A program made the translations under genes and the position numbers. Below the pieces are notes generated by a model that ran no database searches, had not been told where the DNA came from, and was given only the letters and a program-made list of their open reading frames with translations. From Meconema thalassinum (Eukaryota; Arthropoda; Insecta; Orthoptera; Tettigoniidae), in assembly GCA_946902985.2 (NCBI GenBank), contig OX336392.1:466948693-467012692 (forward strand): a stretch of DNA of 64,000 bases, given 5' to 3'. This document shows positions 1-11,500 of the stretch, one piece after another. Position 1 is the first letter of the stretch; each line of letters opens with the position of its first letter.

Positions 1-1336
1 CTTGTATGATTTATCCCACATTTCAAGATGGTGATAGGTGTGTCCATTATGCCTGTTTTAATCTCTTGTTGAAACTTTATGATCTTGAACATGAAAAACT
101 AGCTAAATATTGCTATGGCTTGACATTAAAAGCAATGCGTCCAAATAATTTTGAGAAGCAAAATGTAAAACTTGCTCTGCAAATTTTTTGTGATGTCACT
201 GCTAGTAGCCTTCAAATGCTTGGTCCTAAACACTCCTTACTTCTTTGTTCAGAAACAGAAAATTACATTACACTGTTTGTAAAGTGGTGGAAAATTGTCA
301 ATGTTAAAACACCTTTCAAAGGTGATAGGTTGAATGATGAACTCATGTGTCCTATAAAGCAATGTTCAGAAATTGATGTAAGGTATGCATATCTAAAGGA
401 GATGCTGGAATTTTTAGGTCGATGGGAAAAACTCAGCATAAAATATCCATGGGGTTCACTGACGAGAGAAACTCATTCTGCATTACATCAAACAACACAG
501 GCTCTCATCAATGTAAGTGAATATTGTTTAAAAGAACTACAGTTTTCATACTTTTTGCCTGATAAATTTCGATAAATTTCAAAGAGATATGCTGAAAGAT
601 AGATTTGGAAAGTATAGGCAGTTATGTAGTGGCCAGTACAACATCAGTATCAGGCAAGTTTATGAAGTGGAAAAGAAACTTCGTTTACAATCAGTAGTTA
701 GGCTAAATTTAAAATCAGAAGTCTTTGGTACCATCAGTATTCACTCAATAAGGGATTTTCTATCAGATATCCCAGAATCACTCCCTAAAGTTCCCCTTCA
801 ATTTGAAAAGCTTGAGGTTGGTCAGTCAGAAGTTGAAAATGCCAGTGATGATTTGCCTGTGCTGACCTATATTGCAGGGTATTGTTGCTATTCAATTCTA
901 AAGCACTCAAAATGTGAAATTTGTAAGGATCACCTGGTGCTCAATGACATTTTACAAGATCATACAATTTATACCTTGATAGAGAATGTAAGTCGAGGAA
1001 AGCTGCTCTTTCCTCAATATCATGTTATCAGTATTGTTGTCTATACCGGTATTTATTTGATTGTTCAAAAATTGCGTGATCAGTTTGAACAGGAATTTCT
1101 TCATGTGTCAAACCAAAGAGAAGTAGCTACAAAGCTAGCTTTAGATTCTGTCCTAATCAATGAATTATTGTGGGAGAGAGAATGTTCTGAGCATAGTGCA
1201 CAGGACCTTTGTAGGAACATCGTTTGGATTTCTGTGAATGTTTGCCTTAATAATTATTGTCGAAACAAAAATCAAGGAAATCTCAAGGACACTGTGCCCA
1301 GAAAGACAAACATATTTTCCCAAAGCAACTGCCACT
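1..1336 (+). pseudogene. P-element-like (THAP9-type) transposase, C-terminal part, frameshifted
   Basis: Two adjoining reading frames (6-575 and 589 to about 1336) together resemble the C-terminal half of P-element/THAP9-type transposases. Readable marks are a YIAGYCCYSILKH segment and a CEICKDHL cysteine pair typical of the C-terminal domain, preceded by FGKYRQLCSGQYNIS. The N-terminal THAP zinc finger would lie left of the window. The frames are joined by a 10-bp tandem duplication at 561-580, so the gene is broken here. The frame runs to about 1336, where an RTE LINE is inserted. If the LINE and one copy of its target duplication are removed, the next codon is TAA (4497-4499), suggesting the LINE landed in the last codons. 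Family assignment is from recognised motifs; no search was run. Confidence 0.8.
561..580 (+). repeat. 10-bp tandem duplication causing the P-transposase frameshift
   Basis: GATAAATTTC occurs twice in a row (561-570 and 571-580). Ten bases shift the frame by one and bring in the TAA at 573-575. With a single copy the upstream frame would run directly into the downstream one. Confidence 0.9.
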
Positions 1337-4300
1337 CATCATCATCATCTTGTACAGTTTCCAGCCCCAGGCTGGGTCTGTTTGGAACATAAGCCTCGCC
1401 ACTTAGTTCTTTCTTCCCACCACCTCTCCGCTGTCACTCTGGTCCAGTCCTCGCCTCTCTTCTTGACACATTCCTCCACTCCTTTCAGCCATCTATCTCT
1501 TGGTCTTCCCCTTGGTCGTTTCTTCTGTATCTGCATCTCATGTATCCTCTTGGGAATCTTCTTCTCATCCATTCTCTTTAAGTGTCCATACCACCTCAGT
1601 CTTGATATCTCAATCCTACCTTGCAAGGGCTCCTCTTTCACCATTTCCCTGACCTTTTCATTCCTCACCCTGTCTCTTCTTGTTACTCCGATCCTACTTC
1701 GCAGGAACTTCATTTCACCTGCCTGTATTCTGCTTATGTCTCTTTTCTTCATTGTCCACGTTTCTGAAGCATAGGTCAGTATCGGGATATAGTAGCTTCT
1801 GTATAACACTTCCTTGCTTTTTTGTGGGACATCCTTATTCCACACTAAGCTCCTAATGCTTCTCAGAAATGCTTCTGCCTGTCTGCCACGTTCCGTAATC
1901 TCTCTGTCATTTCTCCCATTTTCCTCCACTATACTTCCCAAGTACTTGAGACTTTCCACCTTCTTCAGCTGTCCACCTCCAAGTGTTATCCCACTCATTG
2001 GTCTGTCCTTTTTCCTGGTCGTTAACAGGATCTCACATTTACTGATGTTGAACTTCCATCCGTACTCTCCCACTGTTTCTTCCCAAGCCTTCAGTTGCTC
2101 CTGAATTTCCTCCTCCTTGTTTCCCCAGACCATGAGATCATCTGCAAACACCATTGCTTTCATCTTATCTTCTCCTATCTTTCGTGCTATCCGTGTCATT
2201 ACCTCGTCCATAACCACAATAAAGAGAAGGGGTGACAGTGCACTACCCTGTTTCAGGCCACTCATTTGTCTGAACCAGTCTGTTCTTTCCCCTCCAACTT
2301 TCACACAACTCACACTTCCACAATACATCTCCTTCACTCTGCCTACAGTCTCTTTTTCCACTCCCATGTTTTCCATTGCTTTCCAAACCTTCTCCCTACA
2401 CACACTATCATAGGCCTTTTCGATGTCCAGGAAGGCCATCAGCAGATCCTCTCCAAATTCGTAGTGGTGTTCCTGGAGCTGTCTCACTGAAAATATGAGG
2501 TCCACTGTTGATCTCCCAGGTCTGAATCCATACTGCTCCTCTCTCAATTTTCTCTCCACTTTGGCTCGTATTCTACTTTCTAATATCTTTTCATATATCT
2601 TGGCACAGTGAGGTATGAGTGTGACTCCCCTGTAATTTCTGCACTCCTTTCTGCTTCCTTTCTTAAATACTGGGACAATTAATCCTTTCTTCCAATCTTC
2701 TGGGGTCTTTTTCTCCTTCCATATCACCCTCATCACACGGCACAGCCACTGTTTCCCAACCTCCCCTGCTGCCTTCACCATTTCAACACTCACTTCATCC
2801 ACACCTGGTGCCCTTCCTCCCTTCATCTTGTCTATAGCCATTTCAAGTTCTCTCCAAGTCAGGTCCTTTTCCATTCCTGTGTTGTCTTCTCCATCTTCCA
2901 ATACATTGTCTTCCTCCCTATGACCATTTGGATTCAGCAAATCCTCAAAGTACTCCTTCCACACTGTCTTGAGTGCCTCTTTGTTGTGTACCTCATTTCC
3001 GCTTTTGTCCATCATTACCACATCCTCCCGCAGACCTCTTCTCTTACTTTTGACCATCCCATAAAGTACTTTCTTATTTCCTCTGCTGTCTTCCTCCATC
3101 ATCTCTGTCCACTTTACCATCCACTTCTTCCTCTCCTCTGCGACAATCTTGTTTGCTTCTTTCTTCTTTATCTTATAATCTTCCCTTGTCAGATCAGTTC
3201 TTTCCTGGAACCACACTCTGAAAGCCTTGTTCTTCCTTCCCACAGCTTCTTTTACTCTCTCATTCCACCATGGTGTCTCTTTACACCTCTTTCTGTTGCT
3301 TGTTCTTCCACATACTGCCACTGCAGCTTCCACCATTGTGTTTTTGAATTGCTTCCATTCCTCTTCCCCTGTTTTAGGATTGTCTGTTGTCATCCTTCCC
3401 CTTATTATCTTCTGGAATTCTTCCTTGACGTCCTTTTCCTTGAGTTTCCATACTTTGATTCTCCTTTCCTGGTACTCTGTCCTCTTGCTATCCTTAACAA
3501 CTCCCAAGTTCATTACAAGTATTCTGTGGTCGCTATCTAAGGCCTCTGATGGTATTACCTTTATATCTCTGACACTTCTCTTCATTTCCCAGTCGTACAG
3601 CATGTAATCTACCAAAGATTTCTTTGTTAAATCACTGCTGTACCACGTGACCTTGTGGGTTTCTTTCTTCCGGAACCAGGAGTTGCCTACCACTAAACCG
3701 TTTCTCTTGCAAAAATCCAGCAACTTTCTCCCTTCTTCATTCCTGCTACCCCATCCTTCTGCTCCCAATACATTTTCATATCCTTGCCTTTCACTTCCTA
3801 CATGTGCATTCAAATCTCCCATGACAATGATGCTCTGCCCATTCAACTGCTGTTGTAGCTCCTCCTCAAAGTCTTCCTTCTCTTGAGCTGTACATCCAAC
3901 TTGAGGGGCATACACCTGGGCTATCTCCAGGCTTCTTCCCTTTACATTTACTCTGATCTTCATGATCCTGTCACTTATTCCCTTTACCTCTTCCTTCATT
4001 CCATCTCTCACAACTACTCCTACTCCGCTGCTCCTTCCTTCACTGTTCCCACTCCAGTACAACCGGTACCCTTTCCTCAGTTCTCTGCGACCTTCTCCTT
4101 TCCATCTTGTTTCTGCCAAGCCCAGTACATCCAGTTTTCTTCTCTCCATCACATCTACAATCTCCTCCACTTTTCCTGACAGTGTCTGTATGTTTAATGT
4201 CCCAACTCGTAGTCCATTAGCATATCCGGGTCGTCGTCGTTTGCATCCGTCCTTTCCGAGGCCTGTTCCTGGTTTGAAAGCAAATATGATATCCACTACT

Positions 4301-4491
4301 GGCTTGCTAGGCCTATCGTAGCTTCACCAGAGCCCCGTCAGCCGTCACTTTTCAGGGTTCCCATAGAGCCTTCACAGCTACCGTAGCGGTCCCGGGGCAC
4401 ACAAAGTCCCCACTGTACTTCACCCCTACAGGCAATCCCCTACTTCATGCCGTTGCCCGTCTCCCACCACGTGGAGGAGGGGTTGGACTTG
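1337..4491 (-). mobile_element. RTE-type non-LTR retrotransposon, apparently full length
   Basis: A 3.15-kb element on the minus strand with one long ORF, a 5' leader of about 195 bp (4297-4491) and essentially no 3' UTR. The ORF stop lies in the terminal GAT/ATG microsatellite (1337-1347), as RTE elements often have very short 3' UTRs and microsatellite tails. Both ends are flanked by TGCCACT (1330-1336 and 4492-4498), a 7-bp target duplication. It sits in the P-like transposase relic. Confidence 0.85.
1345..4296 (-). CDS. RTE LINE polyprotein: AP endonuclease plus reverse transcriptase
   Basis: A 983-residue protein. The first ~270 residues are an APE-type endonuclease: LNIQT near the start, AETRW, GDLNAHVG and a terminal SDHRILVM. 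The reverse transcriptase covers roughly residues 480-760, with YRGVTLIP, YGFRPGRST, FLDIEKAYDSV, GLKQGSALSPLLF and the catalytic FADD. The tail contains LRWYGHLKRM and a basic RPRGRPRDRW stretch, a signature of RTE-clade proteins. This domain set performs target-primed reverse transcription. No stop or frameshift interrupts it, so the copy could be young or active. The methionine at 4296 is the first in frame; a start a few codons later is possible. Frames on the other strand are low-complexity shadows. Confidence 0.9.
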   Translation of the reverse strand: MDIIFAFKPGTGLGKDGCKRRRPGYANGLRVGTLNIQTLSGKVEEIVDVMERRKLDVLGLAETRWKGEGRRELRKGYRLYWSGNSEGRSSGVGVVVRDGMKEEVKGISDRIMKIRVNVKGRSLEIAQVYAPQVGCTAQEKEDFEEELQQQLNGQSIIVMGDLNAHVGSERQGYENVLGAEGWGSRNEEGRKLLDFCKRNGLVVGNSWFRKKETHKVTWYSSDLTKKSLVDYMLYDWEMKRSVRDIKVIPSEALDSDHRILVMNLGVVKDSKRTEYQERRIKVWKLKEKDVKEEFQKIIRGRMTTDNPKTGEEEWKQFKNTMVEAAVAVCGRTSNRKRCKETPWWNERVKEAVGRKNKAFRVWFQERTDLTREDYKIKKKEANKIVAEERKKWMVKWTEMMEEDSRGNKKVLYGMVKSKRRGLREDVVMMDKSGNEVHNKEALKTVWKEYFEDLLNPNGHREEDNVLEDGEDNTGMEKDLTWRELEMAIDKMKGGRAPGVDEVSVEMVKAAGEVGKQWLCRVMRVIWKEKKTPEDWKKGLIVPVFKKGSRKECRNYRGVTLIPHCAKIYEKILESRIRAKVERKLREEQYGFRPGRSTVDLIFSVRQLQEHHYEFGEDLLMAFLDIEKAYDSVCREKVWKAMENMGVEKETVGRVKEMYCGSVSCVKVGGERTDWFRQMSGLKQGSALSPLLFIVVMDEVMTRIARKIGEDKMKAMVFADDLMVWGNKEEEIQEQLKAWEETVGEYGWKFNISKCEILLTTRKKDRPMSGITLGGGQLKKVESLKYLGSIVEENGRNDREITERGRQAEAFLRSIRSLVWNKDVPQKSKEVLYRSYYIPILTYASETWTMKKRDISRIQAGEMKFLRSRIGVTRRDRVRNEKVREMVKEEPLQGRIEISRLRWYGHLKRMDEKKIPKRIHEMQIQKKRPRGRPRDRWLKGVEECVKKRGEDWTRVTAERWWEERTKWRGLCSKQTQPGAGNCTR

Positions 4492-4498
4492 TGCCACT

Positions 4499-4586
4499 AA
4501 TCTTGATAAATCACCTATGTCCAAATCAACATAGTCTATCTGCCTACTGTTCCTTTACTTCTTTTCTGCTTCAGCTTTCTCATAAT
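4499..4586 (+). other. Residual sequence downstream of the P-like gene, before the hAT element
   Basis: Eighty-eight bases that follow the RTE target duplication and precede the hAT element. With 7690-7704 and the sequence from 18611 on, they are probably the once-continuous 3' region of the P-like element or its host locus. Nothing else is recognisable. Bases 4579-4586 are the left copy of the hAT target duplication. Confidence 0.5.
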
Positions 4587-5565
4587 CAGGGCTAGGATTT
4601 ATATGTAAATACTTATTTCTCTCTTACACAGATATTCATATCTTATTAACTTATCTCCATCGATTATGTCGTCATCTTTCAAATTAAACAAATTTATTTG
4701 ACATTTATTTCCGATTTCAGTACTTACATGCACAATATATAAATTTACATATTTAGTAAATTTCAATCCAATATTTGTACACATTTTACTCTTATGAGTA
4801 AAAATATATAAAATTGTAGTTTTCAGTGACTGGAAATATGACAGTACAGGACAAGTTTACAGTTATGTAATGAAAAGAAAGATTTCTGAAATACGTAGGT
4901 GTAACGATAGCAATTCTTATGAAAAGAAGCTTCTAGTTTGAAAATTTAGAACATTTCATGGCATACTGTTATGGTAGGCAGGAATAACAGGAATAATCGA
5001 TGAATGAAAGTAAGTGAAATAAAAGAAAATTGGATAATTTGATTTATAAATCCAGTATTTTTAATGCATTTATGTGGGTTATAGAAGTAATAAAATTAGT
5101 ATTATGGGGATAAATTTGTCTTTTGTCCATCTTATATATAAAAGTGAAAGTCTGTATGTATGTATGTGGGTGGGTTGGTTCCGTATACAAATCTACACCG
5201 TTCCACCAATCTCAACCAAATTTTGCATACACATAGTTTAGGACCCAGAAGGAACCGCTGGCTACATGAATTTTCGATAGTCTTTCTCATTCTTCTGATT
5301 TCGGCCCTTTTGCACTCAAGCGCAGGCTAATCAGATCATAAAATATACTCATGAAGGAATGGCAAGGCGGATAGTTTCCATGGCAACATAGCTCAAGTCG
5401 AGACACGGCCGACTGGATGCCATTTGCGCTCTGCACTACCGGTATAGAAAATGAGGATCTTTACTTGAAATCCCGTTAGTTACTCACCTACTCACACAGC
5501 ACTGTCAACCGAGTTTAGCATAACAAAGACTTGACACTATCTTCTACTATATATTTGTCAAATAC

Positions 5566-5612
5566 CACTCACTCACTCACTCACTCACTCACTCACTCAT
5601 TCATTCATCACG
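5566..5612 (+). repeat. (CACT)n microsatellite within the Helitron
   Basis: Repeated CACT, then CATT, units. Shorter ACTCACTCATCA runs recur near the start of the two later modules (about 6235 and 6885), so this microsatellite seems to mark the module boundary. Confidence 0.85.
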
Positions 5613-5629
5613 AAAACTCAGAAACCACC

Positions 5630-7055
5630 GAACGGATTGGAATGAAATTTGGTATGCTGCTTCTACAAGGGCCACAAATGCCCACTAAGAGAGGATTTTT
5701 GTATATTCAGGTTCTAAAGGGGTGTTAAGGGGGTAGACCTGCATTTCATTGAATAGCAATATCTCCCGATTGGTTTCATTGGGGGATGTGATACTCGGCA
5801 CATAAACTCATCATAAGAAGACACGAGTCTGAGGGTTTTTCGATGTGGTGTATATTATGAGGTGAAAGGGGTGAAAAGAAGGGATTGAAAGATTCCTAAT
5901 GGAGCGTGTATCTCTTAAACAACATAGGCGAGGAATTTGAAACTCAGCGGAAAAAAATCAGCATAGAAAATAAGTAAATATATGTTTGACCGTTTTTTCA
6001 TAAATCCTATTTAAGGGGCCCATGGGGAGAGGTGAAATTCTGGAGGGGGGGGGGGGGGAACAGGAAAGAAAGTGTCCTAACTGATTGACTCACTCATCAA
6101 ACTCAGGGGGAAAAACTGCTTTAAAGTAAGTAAATAGCTATTCGACGTTTTTTTTTTGATCAATCAAATTGAAGGGGTTCATCGGGAGGGGTGAAATTCT
6201 GAAGAAAAACAAATGAAAGAAAATGTCCCGACTCATTCACTCACTCATCATCGCCCAGCCAAAAATATTGAAGTTGGAAACATGGCATTTTGGGGATATG
6301 TTCGTTGTATGTCAAAACCGTGCACTTAGGGATGATTTTTGGATATTCAGGCTCCAAAGGGGTCTTAAGGGGGTTAAACCTGCATTTCATTGAATAACAA
6401 TATCTCACGAGTGGTTTTATTTGTGGATGTGATACTCGGCATATAAACTAATCATTAAAAATAAGCAGACATGTGTCTAAGGGTTTTTCGATGTGGTGTA
6501 TTATTATGAGGTGAAAGTGGTGAATAGTGGGGGTTGAAGGATTCCTAACGGAGCGTGTAGGCCTATCTCTTAAACGACATAGGCGAGAAATTTGAAACTC
6601 AGCGAAAAAAATCAGCTAAATAAATAAGTAAATCGGTGTTCGACGTTTTTTTTTTCATAAATTAATTTAAGGGGCCGATGGTGTGGGTTGAAATTCTGGG
6701 GGAAAAAAGGAGAGAAAGTGTCCTAACTGACTGACTAACTCACTCATCAAACTCGGAGGAAAACACAGCTTAAAAATAAGTTAATAGGTGTTCAAGCGTT
6801 TTTTCATCAATCCAATTTAATGGGCCCATGGGGAGGGGTGAAATTCTGGTAAAAATAATTGAAAGAAAATGTCCTGTCTGACTCACTCACTCATCACGCC
6901 CAGCGAAAACTATTAAAGTTGGAAAAATGAAATTTGGGAATATGTTCTCTGTATGTCGATAACGTCAACCAAGGAATGATTTTTGTTTATTCGGGTTTTA
7001 AAGAGATGTTAAGGGGGTAAACATGCATTTCATTGAATAACGATATGACACGAGT
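5630..7055 (+). repeat. Tandem ~645-bp modules inside the Helitron
   Basis: The segment containing TGCATTTCATTGAATA and TTAAGGGGGT recurs at about 5715-5755, 6360-6400 and 7005-7040. A GGGGTGAAATTCTG motif recurs near 6030, 6190, 6680 and 6835. The period is about 645 bp, with the last unit partial. The last unit runs into GACGCGAGCGAAGCGAGG (near 7059), which looks like a second Helitron 3'-end motif. Confidence 0.75.
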
Positions 7056-7704
7056 ATGACGCGAGCGAAGCGAGGCTAAAAATGAGATGGTGTGTGTGTA
7101 TTACTCAATCACGCAAGTACCACTGGTCCGATTTACATGAATTTTACATGGAAGTAGCTGATTTACCTGGTTAACATATTGGTTACTTTTTATTTCAATA
7201 CTTTGCATTATTTAAAGATGGCGACCATTTTAGTGACGTCACTACACCCTTTGGTTTAAAACTTTCATATTTCCATTTCAAATAAAAAGAGAACGCTAAG
7301 AAATAGCAAACTTTTGATGGCATATACGAGGTTTAAAATTACATTTTCTATCCGAAAGGTATCTCCAACCGTTAGCGAGTAAAACCTAAATTTGTGCTAT
7401 TAACACGGTCAACGCCGAGCGGTGTAGTTGGACAAAATGTTCCATCCTTAATCTCCCTCTGCGCAGCACCTCGCCTATCCCCTGTTTTAACTGTCACCTT
7501 CACATTTTAATTTATTTATGACGCGTGGCGAAGCACGGGTACTTCAGCTAGTATTTCATAAAATGTATTTACATTTTGACATTTTTTAGATTGTACATAT
7601 TTTTAACATATACATACATACATACATACATACATATGTACATATTTTGACACTTTTTAGTACATATAAATCCTAGCCCTGCTCATAATTTTACCTTAAT
7701 GTAG

Positions 7705-8582
7705 TATTTTAGATCCCTTAGTTGGGGGGTAGTTAGGGATAAAACATTTGTGTCACTGTGATAATTTGGAAGGTAGTTCCTAGGAGAGAGTAGCTTCCCG
7801 TAACTGGGAGAGCTCACCAGTGTTGTGTGTTGTTTGGTGCTTAAACGCTAGGGGGTGTTCCTGCAAAGATGCAAGTGTTGATTAGGGGATGGACCTCTAA
7901 ACGCAGGCTACTATACCGGCCTGCCAGCTGGACGGTGCGGGTAATACAATAGGCGTGCTGATGTCAGCGGCTCGACGTTACGTAGTCGGGTCGCGTGCGT
8001 GAAACACAATGCAGTCTGACAAAGCAGTTACTGGCTAATATGGTCACGGTCAACCGTGACGAAGGTCAGGAAGGGTATGAGGATGTAAAGAGGCGTGTAA
8101 TTGACAATACAAGTGTAGTTTACTGACCATGTGTTTATTGGTCAGTGAGTGTGAATTTGTAAGTCCCTCTTGGGGGAATGTAGGCAATTATACAAGTAGA
8201 GTGTACAAAATTATGAGTGGGTGTTCACAAAGTAAAGGATTCTGAGCACTTGCTGAGTCTCACCTGATGATGCAACTGGAACAGATGTCGGCTAGGGCCT
8301 TCGGCGACGCACACTGTATAACAGATAATGGCTCCAAAAAGGACTCCGTTCTTATAGTTCTCGGCGTTGCGTGGTCAGCATTCCGTCGACGTAGCTGCCC
8401 CAGTTAGTTGTTGTGTAGATGTTTATGTATGTGTCGCAAGTAGTTGGCTAACCTCCCAAGCTGGGTGGCCGCCTCTTGCTGTGTAAAGGTAATGTTCTGT
8501 TCTTATGATGTTGCCAGTTAGGGTGTTTTTAGTAAAAGATGGGGGGTGGCTTTCAGGGGGTACAGCCCCCCGGGCCTGTACA
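7705..8582 (-). repeat. 3' LTR of the gag-only element
   Basis: Nearly identical to 17723-18606. On the plus strand it begins TATTTTAGATCCC (TG changed to TA compared with the other LTR) and ends GGGCCTGTACA. Only scattered substitutions and small indels separate the two LTRs, which suggests a fairly recent insertion. Confidence 0.9.
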
Positions 8583-8596
8583 AGTCCTCCTCTTCG
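8583..8596 (-). other. Polypurine tract of the gag-only element
   Basis: Read on the minus strand, GAAGAGGAGGACT directly abuts the 3' LTR. This is the expected place and composition for the plus-strand primer. Confidence 0.65.
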
Positions 8597-11500
8597 ATTA
8601 GTTCGCGTCCCCGCGAACGGGAACGGTACGTAGAGTGGGGGTGTTGATGTGATGGGTCGTTTTTGATTTCCTCTTGTATTTCTTCTTCTTTTCTTCCGTG
8701 TTGATGTAGGCGTGTCGATGTCGTGGTGATGTGAGTCCAGCTTGTGCTCAGAGGGGTAGGTTTTGGGATACACATGTTATACATAGTTAATTTTTAGAAT
8801 GGCTTATTTTTGCAAGTTGACATGGTAATAATAAAGATAGAAACACAAAAAAAAAATGCATGGTCTCGCCGTTGTACATATATATGTTGTTATCTTTCAG
8901 GGAGGAAGAAAACCATGTCCGGACGGTTGGTTGTGCCGTCCGGCGTTGTATGGAGAAAAAAATTGCTCCCTTTAGTGTATTGTTTAAAAGATGGAAGAGA
9001 ATAGCAAAAGTAGGTGTCCCAGGGTATAAGTTAAAGGAAATATGTAAAAATAGTTTATTGTGTTGGGGTAAAACGGGACACCTTCACAAATTTTAAGTTA
9101 GAAGGGTAGAAATGAAAATCAGTGTGTACATGAGAACAAATATTGAATGTGTGGCATCCTTGTTGATAATTTTCGTGTAGGGTGCCTTACATAAGTGTTA
9201 CATTTTCTTTTACATTGTTGCATTATTACATTACCTTGTTACATTGTTATACATTTATATTTATCTTAGCTATTTATATCTAGACGGCCGTACCTTATAT
9301 GTACCTCCGTGCCCGCTATTCTTTGTACTCGTCTCTCATGGGCATACTCTGTCCGGCTGTTGATTTTTTTCGTTATACCTATGATGGGATCTTGTGGTTT
9401 TCCGTCGTGGGTCGGAATTCCACCTTAGGGTCGAAGGTTCGGCACTTACAACTTCCGTGCCGCCCTTGGACCCTGAAGTCACGCTTCATTTGCGTGTGGG
9501 GATGGGTTTGCGTTCAGCAATGTTCAGCATCCCACGTATGCTGTTCACCGCTGGCCGCTGACGTCGCCAACTTTAAGGGTGCAACTGAAAGTGTGTAAGA
9601 GTGTATGTGTTTGGGACATATTTAGTTTAGGATGTGTGTGTTTGGGGGCTATATTTACAGGGGGTTTGTGTGTAATCCTCGTGATTTGTGAAACAAAGAT
9701 GTATTAAAGGCCATCTATTTAGAAAACATGTACATTCATTTGCTTCCTCGCTTTCCTGAAAATAGAATATGTTGTTGTTATCACAAGTCGCTGCGCATAG
9801 TATATAAAACAACTGTGGCGCCACTTAAACCTAACTTACTTCTAGGTTAGCCTATGTATTATCTATCTTAATCTATGCGTTGTCGGGCTTACCCTGGTAA
9901 CGGTTTTTGGTAACCAGGTGCCGAAATGTTTTGCCTTAGTCTTAAGGTGCTTAGTCTAAATTATGATAGATAAAAAAATATTTGGTATTTACAAGTCGAA
10001 TGGTTTTATCTTAATCTAGTGCCGAAATGTGCTGTGCTATTATTTAGCAACAGCGGTTATTAAATTTGCTTAATTCTAAGTTGCGTTCCAAATGCAACTG
10101 CCTTACGTGCTAGAATTTCGACCGGAGCGATCGCCCGGGGCAGTTTTACCTCCCCAGATCACCACCCGCGTGTATTCTAGAAACACCGGTTGTCTCTAAA
10201 ACCACCGGATTCCGCTCCCTTAATACTAGTTGTCGACATTTATATTAGTGATTAATAACTAATAATTACTAAATTTCCGGACGCCTGCGCTGCTGGAGGG
10301 CAAACGCATCGCCGTTATACTTGCCTGTGTTGTCATCCTTCTCCCTGTGTCATTCATTGATGTATTCATCATTGCTGGGTTTGCCCACTGTAACCCCTGT
10401 GAGTGCTCGCTGCTTTCCTCATTTAATATCTCAGGCCGCTCGCTGCGTTACCATTTAATCTCTGGTGACTCGCCGTCAGCCATTTATGTGGGCACTGGAC
10501 ATCGTCCGATAGAATAATATCATCCGGGAATTTTAGCGTCCGGGAATCCTCTTCGCCTATATTGGCATTGATGGGTTTGCCCACGCGAACCCCTTTTGGC
10601 AGCCCGCTGCATGCCTATTTAATATCTCTGGCCGCTCGCTGCGTTACCATTTAATCTCTGGTGACTCGCTGTCAGCCATTTATGTGGGCACGGGGCCGAA
10701 TGATCGCGTTCATTCCATACTATTCATATTTCATATTATTCATTATTTGTTTATTTGGTTGTCTTCACCTTGCCACGCGGGGCAAGGCCTTGGCGAATCT
10801 AGGATTGGTCCCGCTGAATCCTGAGATTCTGCTTCACTTCTGCCAGTATAAGACTAGCTTCCCGCCATAGAAGCTCTACTTACTTACATACTAAACTAGG
10901 AGTCTAGTCCTAATTTGGTCTCCCTAGGTTCCTCTCCTGAGTCCGGTGCGGAGCTGGCTAATTCTCCCCCCGTCCGTCAAAAAGTCTCCCCTGCAAGTCT
11001 TGGCTTCGACGACCGTGGCGCATAGTGGGTGTAACTTTCCTTTGCCGATGGGGTAGGCTAGACGCACCCCCGGTTTTGGCGTTTGCCCGCGCCAGGCCAT
11101 CAATGCTTCAACCTTACGTTTTTCGTCTTTTTGGTCTGGGTCAGGATCTGTTGGCGTCTTGCCCCGTCCCTGCCCCTCTGTTCCCGCTCTCATCATCATT
11201 CAGCGTGACATCAGATTCCTTTTTTATTTAAAAAAAATAGTGTGATTTGTAAGTAATTTACTGTGTAGTTATGTAAATTTTTAAGTGTTCTGGGGCTGTA
11301 GAATCTTCTAAATGCATGGACTACTTTAGGCCTTCTGTCGCCACGTCGGACTTCCAGCGGTAATGCCTTGGTAATTTTCCTGGAGGCGTTAGTGGGTTTT
11401 TATGGCGTTGGGTCCCTTGTTATTAGGATCCGGGGGTGTTATTTGCTGAATGGGCTTAAAGCATGGTAGGAGAGGGTTGCGCATCGTTGGACTCCATGTT

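Larger units (their letters stand above)
5130..7551 (+). mobile_element. Non-autonomous Helitron
   Basis: Starts TCTTATATATAAAAGTG (5130) and ends in CAGCTAG (7551), inserted between A (5129) and T (7552) without a target duplication, as Helitrons do. A short CGTG/CACG stem lies just before the terminus in GACGCGTGGCGAAGCACG. There is no Rep/helicase ORF. The interior has three tandem modules of about 645 bp. It lies inside the hAT element. Confidence 0.85.
4587..7681. mobile_element. Non-autonomous hAT-type DNA transposon, split by a Helitron
   Basis: Perfect 21-bp terminal inverted repeats (4587-4607 and 7661-7681) beginning CAGGGCTAGG are flanked by the 8-bp duplication CTCATAAT (4579-4586 and 7682-7689). 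CAGGG ends and 8-bp duplications are hAT features. Without the inserted Helitron the element would be about 673 bp, with no transposase ORF. The right part has a CATA microsatellite near 7611-7636. Confidence 0.88.

Noticed and set aside
1337..1347. Idea that the RTE LINE mobilises the SINE-like family because both end in trinucleotide repeats
   Set aside because: In sense orientation the LINE ends in (GAT)n and the SINE in (ATC)n, which are complementary rather than the same; terminal sequences also differ.
1238..4321. Many plus-strand frames opposite the RTE ORF
   Set aside because: Low-complexity S/F/L/P-rich shadows of the minus-strand coding sequence; no motif.
5566..7055. Spaced direct repeats as a CRISPR-like array
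   Set aside because: The units are ~645-bp Helitron modules with microsatellites, in a eukaryotic context, with no short repeat-spacer pattern or cas genes.
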